64,000 bases of DNA from Akanthomyces muscarius (taxonomy: Eukaryota > Ascomycota > Sordariomycetes > Hypocreales > Cordycipitaceae), in contig NC_079243.1 in NCBI RefSeq assembly GCF_028009165.1, forward strand, positions 1,612,001-1,676,000, read 5' to 3'. Every line of letters starts with the position of its first letter. Positions within the stretch are counted from its first letter, which is position 1. The notes beneath the pieces are model-generated. The model searched no databases, was not told where the DNA came from, and saw only the letters and a list, made by a program, of their open reading frames with translations. Positions 55,442 to 64,000 of the stretch are shown here, in pieces. The translations under genes were made by a program, and so were the position numbers.

Positions 55442-58400
55442 CTCAAGGCGAAAGGTATCCTCCTTTCTTGTCTCTGACTCGTGTTTCCGCGCGACATCGG
55501 CGAGTGTGCCTCCCGATTTCTAACACAACCTCCAAGGCCTCACCGTCCAAGGTGTATGCTTTGTGACATGAATGGCGGAATCTCTCCGTTGTTTGATTGT
55601 TGGGGCGACTGTTGCCAATAAATTGTTGACGGCGTTTTGAAATGAGACAACACACGGGGACTGCTTCCTGCAGGCCAATTTGCAAAAAAAAAGTGGTATC
55701 ACCTTTGCATACAAACTCGACGCAACCATACACCCAGCGACGCAAGATGACTAGAAGCATGCGGCGGGCATCAATCGAGCACCGTGGCCCGCAGAGGGCA
55801 TCGAACTTCATATGCATGGGCCTCTATACGCCAAAACATGCCATGTCTCACAATAATTGCTCATGGGCCATGGTGCCCTCTTCCCGGACAAGAGTGTCAG
55901 GTCTGGTGTAACCAAGGCGGCCACTAGGCAAGTGAATACTGCCACAGTGACACAGGACTGCAATTCACGGCAGATGCTATTTTTTCCCCTTCCCAAATAG
56001 GGAGCGAGAAAAGATGGTCCAATCCCGAAACGAGCAAGAGGCATCATTGACCTTGCCTGTCGCCGCTCCAGGGTCGCATTGTGCGTCGAGGCCGTTGAAT
56101 GCAGAGCTGTCATATGCGCAACCGTCCTTGCGACTCTAGGGCTAGTCAGCCAAGAGTTGCACAGACGCCATCAACGGTCTGCAGTGTGGGTGACGGCATT
56201 GACGGGTCTTCCCCGGTCCGTCCTACTGTACGATCAGACGAGCAGCCCAGCCCTGCCTGTCTCTCCAAGCTTGGCTTGCTGATCCCCTTGTCCCCCCTGC
56301 CGCCAGAACCATCATTTCCTCTTTTCGCGTCGACAGAACTGACCAGCCGCGAGCATCAGCTCACTGCACCGGGACCTTCGGAGTGCGACCATGGGAAAAG
56401 ACGGGACAATCCTTGCTCTGCTGAGAGCCGTCACGATGCCACATCGCGCTTCCCAGCTGGTTCGTCACAATGGGCCGTCGTTGGCGTGCTTCTGTCAGAT
56501 ACGCCACTGTACTGGGCTCGGGGGCGCTCCAGTCAAAAAGACTCGAATTCGCAGCTCAGCTCGTTAGCCTGGTCGCAGCCGAGCCACCCCTGCTCTGCCG
56601 GCGCCCTCTTCCCCGCTGCTTGATAACAGGTTTTTCTTCTTCGGCAGCGGAGTCTGCCCAGATCCTCCCTGGAAACGGCGATGCAATACTATGTTGACTA
56701 TTAATATGTAGTTGTAGTTCATGCAGGCAAAAGTCCCGAGGCGTACGGGGTGTGCTGTACCAGTATGGTTTTCGGATAGAAGGGTGGCAGATGCGTTGTT
56801 GCGTCTCGGCAAATGCCGCTGACTACCGCAACCCCTTTGTCATAAACGTCGCTTCGTCATAAAACACGTCCAACTCAGAGTGTCGTATAAGAGTATCGAA
56901 TAAGAGGCACATGCATGAGTGGTGTGGTTACACAGCAGCTCTCCCAGTGGTATGACAGCGCCGAGTCCTCAGCTGCATACAGCACTGCTGGGGGGACCAG
57001 ACAGTCTCCAGGTAGCGGCAAGTGAGCCACACAAGAACCGTGCCTGGTAGCTGCTCCCTGATTTTGAGAGTTTCGCAAACGCAAACGGTTCGGCTGTACC
57101 CCGAGCTGGGAGCACAAGCTGGCCTGCGTGCCTGCCACCCGGCTTTTGACAGCCAAGGTTGGTGCGGCCGCACGATGACGACGATGTGAGGCAAGACACA
57201 CAAAACTGACATGTCCGAATGTCTGGTAGAGACGACTCAGGAAGCCTGCTGAGAAGCATGCATGGAAGATAGGCAGCCGATTCCAGGTGGTCGCATCACA
57301 GTGGCACGAGAAGGCTAAGTTCAGCTGCCGGCGGAACATGACCGCTCTGGGCACCATGGCATAATTGACATTGTCTCAATGATCAGTCAAATTTGTTTGG
57401 TGACGACAGTGCAGCTGGCGCGGAAACATGACTAGAGCCAGTGTGCAGTCCGCCGCGCTGCGCAGGGTTAAAACAACGTGCATGGGGGAACCAACAAAGC
57501 TGCAGTGCGACTCGAGACCAGGAAACCGGGACAAAAAGCGACCAATTATGGGGAGCGAACGAGTATGCGGAGGAAGTATTTCAAATCTAGCTTAGACCCC
57601 GACGATGGTTGCACAGAAGAGTGACCTTACAAGGGTAAGACAACGTCCAGCCAGCGCGTGAGCATTGACAGCCCGGTGGCTTGGCGCGGTCCAGAAGAGC
57701 AAATTTGTAAAGGCCATGCAAGCGGGCCACGCAGGCAGGCAGCCGTCGGTCCTTTTTTGAGAGAGTAAATTTCAATGGGGGATCATCCAAAGAGAGTCAA
57801 CATCCGGTCATGATATGCAGACATCCGATCAGAGGACGACTGTGCGAAGCTGCAAGGGCCTGGATCAAGGCGAGACAGATTTGATGTGGTGGAGGGGTAG
57901 ACTGTCGAGAGGGTCGGGGGATAAGCCGGGGGTTGTACGGATACGTGCGATGATAATCGTGGTGATGGTGGTGATGCCAGTGGTGGATGTCGTCTTCGCT
58001 TGTGATGCAAGCTACTGATAGCCTGCTAACGTTATGTAGGGCACGGCAACTGGCCGAGCCGTTGAAATGATTTGCGGCTTGTGAGATGGCTAGATGGTTA
58101 GCCTTGTTGGCAGCTGGCCACTGCCAGCCAAATGGAAAAAAGAGTGTCGACAAGAGATGAATGTGGTGGGTGGTATGCAGCGCCGGCGTTGGTAGTCTGC
58201 CCAAGGCGAGGGAGCGAGGAGGAGCAGGAGCAGGAGCAGGACAAAATGAAGCCTCCACAGCGTTGCAGCAAGAGCTCTGTCCGGCTGCCTATTTGGGTGT
58301 CGTGCAGACCCTGAGCGGGGAGGGGTTCAGAGGCGTTTAGTTGTGTTTTGGAGCACTTTTCGACACTTTTAGGGGCACTTTTTGGGGGACTCTGGCAGGC

Positions 58401-59790
58401 CACCCGCTGTAACAGAGGAGCCACAGTGGGTGGGGGTCGCTCTTGCAGGGGACTTGTTGCACCGACAGGCCTGTCGACGGCTGGGCTAGTGGGCAACAGT
58501 GGGCTACAGTGGGCCAGTGGACCTTCCCGCTGCTAACTGACACTAGCTCGGCTGGGCTAAACTTCTTTCCGCCTGGCTCTCCGGCCTCACTTCCTGACTC
58601 CTCCACACTCGTGCAGCAGCCTCCGTCCACTCAATCACGGCTTCACCAAACACATCCACTCCCACGCCATCATCCTTGCTCTCGTCCGTCGATGCCGCCG
58701 TTTCTCGACGCAATGCACAAGCCAAGGGATGGGTGTGATGGATTACCACGCCACCCTCTGTCCGCCACGCATCATCCCCTCATCCAGCACTCTCCTGTTT
58801 GATTGCGACGCCTGGACCATGATTTGAATGATGGCAGCCATCCATCATCCATACTTTATCAAGGTTCTGTGCATCTGCCCAAGCCGCATACTTCCAAAAC
58901 ACATTCTACCTGTCATCGTCGCCTCGGCCACTAATCGCCGTTCTGCTCGCATCCCCCCTCGTCGTCGTCCATCACCGTCGACGACGCTTGGTGTCCAAAG
59001 TAAAGCAAACAGGGAACAGGGCTATAGCCAATCTTCACCGGCCTGCATACTGCATACGCCACGCAGCACATCCCCAAGAAGTCCGCCAAGGCAGACGACT
59101 CGTCGATGCCGCATGTGCAAAGCAACCCACCAGCCCCTTCTATTCAGCTGTCATTTTCCGTCTCTGCAAGCCTAGCCCTGCCAACTTTCGTGCTAGACGC
59201 GCAGATGCAACGCAACGCTGCCCAAGGCGACACATAGCTCCAGGCATACTCAACCAGCGACTGAATAGACAAAGAAAAAAGAAGGATCCCTGTCGCTCAA
59301 CAGACGCTACGCACACACAAAACCCGTTTTTCGGCCACGAAACCAACAAGCACCCATCTTGTGCCACCACACTTCTCTTCCCGCTTCACACCCCCCTTCT
59401 TCTCCTCTCAATCGCTCTGGTTCATTTTAGTCTCTTTGTACTACATCTGGATGCTTCCGCGCCTGTGCTACACCAACACTGACCAACTGGGGGGCGAAGT
59501 AGGGCCATAGACAAGGAGTAAATCAGCTTTTGCAAACTGCGTCACGCACGGCCAAGCACATGCTGGGCTGGCACCCTGCAGCAACTTCTCACCACATGCC
59601 CTCAACATCCATATAAATCTGCAGCTTCCCACCTCAAGATACGATGGCCGACAAGACACTCTAACTCACGAGCCGACCCGTCTACTTACTATCCAGCTAA
59701 GGAGCTTTGATCGCCTCTCGTTTTTTCTTCATTGTCTTGAGATTGTCTCTCCGCCCGTACTCTTATACCCATCATACCATCGTGTCGCCC
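52579..59790. other. 7.2-kb gene-poor interval
   Basis: No supportable protein gene in 7.2 kb. Open frames up to 174 codons exist (for example 56099-56623 + and 57357-56875 -), but they overlap on opposite strands, are rich in Ser/Pro/Arg/Cys and show no motifs or splice-connected partners. Seen: a 30-base A tract at 55409-55438; short AGTGGGC-type repeats near 58488-58520; an imperfect inverted repeat around TTGGCAGCTGGCCACTGCCAG near 58107-58128; and a pyrimidine-rich stretch at about 59370-59450 likely in the promoter or leader of the gene at 59791. It may hold long leaders, a non-coding transcript or decayed repeats. Confidence 0.5.
55409..55438. repeat. 30-base poly-A tract
   Basis: Uninterrupted run of 30 A on the plus strand, the longest homopolymer in the window. 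A retroposon tail is one possible origin, but no 5' body, reverse transcriptase or target-site duplication was seen. Confidence 0.9.
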
Positions 59791-60989
59791 ATGACATATC
59801 TCTACGAGACGCCAGATCCCACTATACACGGCATTCTGCTTCCGCAACTCGACAACAATCTAGAATTCGACTTTGGGATTTTCTTCATGGACGACATGGA
59901 CGACGTCAAGGTTCCCGAGACCCTCCGTCACAGGCCCCCGTTGCCTGAAATCCGTGACTATGGACACGGTATCGAGCTGATCGGTAAGATTATTGAGGGC
60001 CGAGATGTGCGCAACGAGCATCCTTCTGAGCCCCAGCGTCGCATGGACGAGGCTGTGTTTAAAGTCGGAAGCCCACAGAAACTTGAGCGCAAGCCATTTG
60101 CTGCCTTGTATCAAGAATACTGGCAGGATAACATGGACAACGACGTCGATGAGGAATTGGAGTTTTCCAGTAGGTTGACTCAACCAGAGTACCGAGCGGC
60201 AGTTGATGCAGTCCAATTCTAACTTACTCAGGCAGTTATCTTTTGTCCCGCGCCCCTGGTCGCCAGGTGAACCTTGCTTGCCACCGCACTCGATGGGTCG
60301 TTTACAAGGAAGGCCAGTTCGTTTCCTCCAACGAGAGCGTTGCCCTGCGCAATGCCGGCCAACAAGGCTTGCCTGTTCCGAAAGTCTTTTGTCGGGAAAG
60401 GCTCTACGCTGCTGGCGGCGAGGACATTTACAGCATCAAAATGAGCTACATCGCTGGTCAAGCTCTGACCAGGATCTGGGTGACTCTGACCCACGAGGAA
60501 AGAATTGACGTATTTACTCAAGTCCGGAACATGCTCCTGCACCTGAGTATCCCAGACAGCGCTCCCAAAGTTATCGGCAGCTGTGATGGTCTGGACATTC
60601 GCGACAGTCGACTTGCGAAAACTCACTTTGGTCCTATCTGTAAGACCCAGAAGGACTTCAACAAGTACCTTGTCTCAACTATTTCAGCAGCCCCAGTTAC
60701 TATACGACGCGATTATCTGCGCAAGCTCAACCAAAAGAGACACCGTGTGGTCTTTTGCCACTGCGACCTGTCTCCCGACAACATCATTGTCAACGAGCAC
60801 ATGCAAGTCATTGGCCTACTCGACTGGGAAGATGCCGGCTATTATCCTGAGTATTGGGAGAACTTCAAGTTTTACTCGCGCCCTGAGATGGTAAATGGGT
60901 GGCATGAGTATGGCAAATACATTCTACCCCATATTTTTGACGAGGAGGTCAAGGACTTTATGGAGGTCAGAAAGTATCAGTTGCCCTAA
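59791..60989 (+). CDS. APH-type phosphotransferase (protein-kinase-like fold)
   Basis: Member of the phosphotransferase enzyme family related to aminoglycoside and choline kinases. Exons 59791-60169 and 60232-60989 total 1,137 nt, or 378 residues; donor GTAGGT, acceptor CTCAG. Start is the first ATG in frame (MTYLYETPD); the frame upstream has no other ATG. Visible: SSYLLSRAPGRQVNLACHR with a following WVVYKEG (lysine as expected nucleotide-binding strand), AGQALTRIW hinge-like region, catalytic FCHCDLSPDNIIV with His303, Asp305 and Asn310, and the metal-binding LLDWEDAGYYPEYWE with Asp324. These match the APH catalytic pattern HxDxxxxN and DxE. Fungi have many such genes and their substrates are mostly unknown; antibiotic resistance should not be assumed. 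The gene stands alone between a 7.2-kb and a 3-kb stretch without genes. Confidence 0.87.
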
Positions 60990-63900
60990 ATTTGGTCTAC
61001 TAGTGTTACCGAATGATGACAAGACGTCCGTGGGCGCATAATCAGTCGTCATCATTCAGTGACCGACAAGTTTGAGGTTCCACGAGTGCGATTTGTCGAT
61101 GGAGCCAACGATGACTTTGCCTATGGGGTGAAGGCATGGCCACCATGGTGGACGCTCAGAGCCACCAACGTTGATTTGAACATGATAATGGATGATGTTT
61201 GCTTTTGGAAATTTTATGGAATACGTTGCTGCTTGGACAAGGGACAAAAGTCTGGAACAAAGTTGCTTGCTTAAAACGAATAATCTGGGAGGCATTGTGG
61301 ATTTTCTAGAACCTGTTTGGCGCTCATGTACAAAGGTATCAACACGCTCAAATCTCATATGTAGTAGATAGGTGGTCACGAAATGTCTTATACCGCCGAT
61401 CTCGTCGCCCCTAGTTCACGTCTGCACCCTGCTGATGACGATGTAGGGTAGGGACTCGTGTCTTGATGTCCAACAGTGAAGTTGATTGAGGTAGATTCTC
61501 TCATCGAGCAACAACGGCGTCAGTACGCGGCAGCTGAATAAGTAGATTGACCTTTTTCAAATGTATAGTCTCGGTTGAAGTCTTTTGCAGCGCGTCAGAT
61601 ACGCCCACACCATTGCACGTTGTCTTGTCGTGGTAGTGCTTATTCACGCTGGTGATCGACACCGATAATAAGTCAAATCATGAGAATGCGGTAGTTGTTT
61701 TTTTATTTTGCCTGCGATTCTGCGATGATTTTAAGCTCGAGTCATATTTCTCCTGTACTAAAGCCCATTTGGTGTAGGAAGACTGTGGCTGCCGAATGAA
61801 GATGCGGCGAAGCCGCCAAACCGTCAACGGCAGCAGAATCTTTAGGGAACTCGGATACAACTGAGATGAGTCCTTTAATGCTCAGTGCTTATTCTTCCTG
61901 CAGCCCGAAAAAGAAAAGTCCGGGCCGCGAGCCCCAGAATGCGCGCGCTGTCAACATTGACGATTTCTGGCGAGGTACCCTGCAGCCTGAGTAATAAAAC
62001 GTCAGCCGAGACGGAGGATGCGTTCCAAACCCGAACCGGCAGATTGGCATTTTGACGGCCGGGAAACCGACCCAAGTTTGAAATGGTCTTCTATTCCTTG
62101 CCCCTCGAACCTGGCTCCATCTCTGTTGGGGATCGCTGGATGACCATATCCTCCTCCGCCTCCCCCGGATGTGAGATCGCACCACCCCCCTTGCCGATGC
62201 GAGCTGTGAGAGTAATCATGATGAGCAAGTGAATGCCTACCGAGCGCTTTATTGCGCCTCAGCTACTCCGTATAGCTATGGACATGTCATGAAGACCAGA
62301 GCTTTCACGAATAAGAGCCAGGGACCAAATATGGCCTGCGACGTGTCCCGATCCCGTTTTCCTTCGGGAGAGACTAGCATCTCGTCCCCACGCTCACAGC
62401 TTCTACTTTAGGACGTCGGTGAGCAAAAAGGCGTCTCCTTGCGACATGCAGCCGTCGTCGCAACAGCCGAGAAAAAGCCAAGTAACTAGCCCTGCTGGTA
62501 ACGGATGCTCCGTAGAGTTATTGATTAAGAATGTCTCGGACGATTTATTCCTTGTTCATCAACCCTCTCTCCTTGAACAAAGTGCTCATGCGCCCAATTT
62601 CCCGAGCCATCCTAACTAGTACACGGCTTGACGGGACCTGAGCCCTGGTCGGATCCTTTCAAGTTACTAAGCTGCTTAGAACACCGACTAAAAAAAAAAA
62701 AACACGAGTACGCCAAGTATGCGGCAGGTAAGAAATTCTTGCCAAGAAAGGCAGAACTATTGGCCAAGGATAAATGCCCCGACAATGACGCGACGAGCAG
62801 GAAACAAAATTCAGCCTCGTCTCGCCCCGAGCCGAGATGCCGATGTTGGAGGGTCAGCAGGTGCGCCATTTCGGCACCGACGGCCCAACGTAGTAGATTA
62901 TCTTGATGCAAAAGACAAGAAACAAAAAGGGCTGCTATCCAGAGTATGTCATTTTTGACAATTTTCGAGGCGTATGCTGTGCAACAATAGATAGGGAATT
63001 GCAGACACGGGCGGTGATGGTGGTGTGCTTCGTGCGCTCCCAAGAGCCTGGGTCGCGGGCGCGAATTCGGTGCCGACGGTAGGAGGAGGCAGAAGTCGTC
63101 TCACAAATCTTGCTGAACCTCTTTGAGACCCTTGTTTTAGGGATCCAAGTTAGACCCTCTTGGGCACTCTCGCATATGCAGGATGATGTCTTTTTTGTTG
63201 GGACAGCAGGGTTTTGCTACGTATATGCCACGAGTGCCCTCTGCAAATCCCTGTACCAGGCGGACTCGCATATGCAAAAATGATGGCCGCCTTGAGATGC
63301 TTCCTGGTAAGGAGCAGCCTGCAAGGACGGTAATGGCGGCCTATTTTTAAACTTAGAGCCCCTCCCTTCCACGTAATGGCCGACTGTCCTGGACAAGTCA
63401 GAGGTCCCTGAGCAGTTGATCAATCGACACGTATCACATCACCATTAAAGCTCATCGCAAGATGATGACTGATTATTGGCCCAAAAAAGACCCAAACCAA
63501 ACAAGTTGTAAGCGCATAAGAAAGCTCCATGTGCCAGGGTGTTGCTTCTGACACGATCGGCTGCCGATTTCTTTTCTTGGCCCACGCACGGCAGATATAG
63601 TATGTGGAGCATCGCAGAAAGCGAGTGAAAAGTATATGCCGGCGAGAGCAAATCATCACTCGCCAGTACTATGCTACGTGTAAAATTGTGTACCCGGAGC
63701 TCGGTGGCGATATTGCGATACCGTCTAACCAAGAAGGAAAAAATGCAGATGACCGCAACGCCCCGAGACGGAGCGGATCGCAAGACTTGGCAATGATAAC
63801 AAACTCGGTGCAACACTGCGGATTTGGAGGGAGTACATGTCATCTTTTCCCTCTGCATATGCTCAACTTGGCAAATGCAGGAATCAGTTACGGCTTGCCG

Positions 63901-64000
63901 GGCTTTCCCCCCCCTGGACAGGAACGGCAGATTGGGCACACCAAAACGGGGGAGGAAAAGGCGTGCGAATAAGAATAGAAGCAAAGGAGAAGGAAAACGG
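60990..64000. other. 3-kb right end without a recognisable gene
   Basis: No supportable gene to the window edge. A minus-strand open frame of 179 codons at 63984-63445 starts at a non-ATG codon, has mixed hydrophobic stretches and no motif; I leave it out. An A run lies at 62690-62701. This may be upstream DNA of a gene beyond the window. Confidence 0.5.

Noticed and set aside
56099..57357. Frames of 160-174 codons in the gene-poor block
   Set aside because: Overlapping shadows on both strands, no motifs, no connecting exons.
63445..63984. 179-codon frame near the right edge
   Set aside because: Non-ATG start, no family features, overlapping plus-strand frames of similar quality.

Overview
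The window is nuclear DNA of a filamentous ascomycete, most likely a Sordariomycete and probably Hypocreales. This is inferred from short 50-85 bp introns with CTAAC/CTGAC-type branch sites, an ApsA/Num1 protein, Zn2Cys6 regulators, a NACHT-ankyrin protein, and the sequence character of the housekeeping proteins. I could not search databases, so species and family names rest on recognition of motifs and protein layout. No prokaryotic gene, rRNA, convincing tRNA, CRISPR array or intact transposon was seen.

Layout. 1-3341 (-) is a NACHT-ankyrin NLR-like gene cut by the left edge. 3.9-23 kb is a conserved housekeeping block: ribosomal eL21 (-) and uS4 (+) sharing one promoter, splicing factor SLU7 (-) and DNA polymerase zeta REV3 (+) sharing another, an NVJ2/TEX2-type lipid-transfer protein (-), and the nuclear-positioning cortical protein ApsA/Num1 (-). 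25.5-40 kb looks like accessory metabolism: a type II NADH dehydrogenase-like flavoprotein, a 3-hydroxyacyl-CoA-type dehydrogenase, a class III CoA-transferase, a YWTD propeller protein, two Zn2Cys6 regulators and an allantoate-permease-family transporter, arranged largely as divergent pairs. This block also holds degenerate repeats. 40.4-50 kb has CWC24 (second-step splicing), a 1,709-residue GHKL ATPase/DUF3883 protein resembling plant NO VEIN, and autophagy E2 enzyme ATG3. 50.9-52.6 kb (-) is an unrecognised coiled-coil protein. 52.6-59.8 kb has no supportable gene. 59.8-61 kb is an APH-type phosphotransferase, followed by 3 kb without a recognisable gene.

How the genes fit together. The ribosomal pair has a telomere-repeat-like TTAGGGTT site and a CACGTG site between the two genes, consistent with shared control. 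The 28-40 kb genes could form an organic-acid uptake and CoA-thioester catabolic cluster with its own regulators (inference). The two most interesting loci are the NACHT-ankyrin gene and the large GHKL ATPase/DUF3883 gene. Both have architectures seen in self/non-self or defence proteins, and the second appears to use two non-canonical splice donors. Exon coordinates below were derived by hand from reading frame, splice consensus and family alignment from memory; all coding sums are multiples of three.
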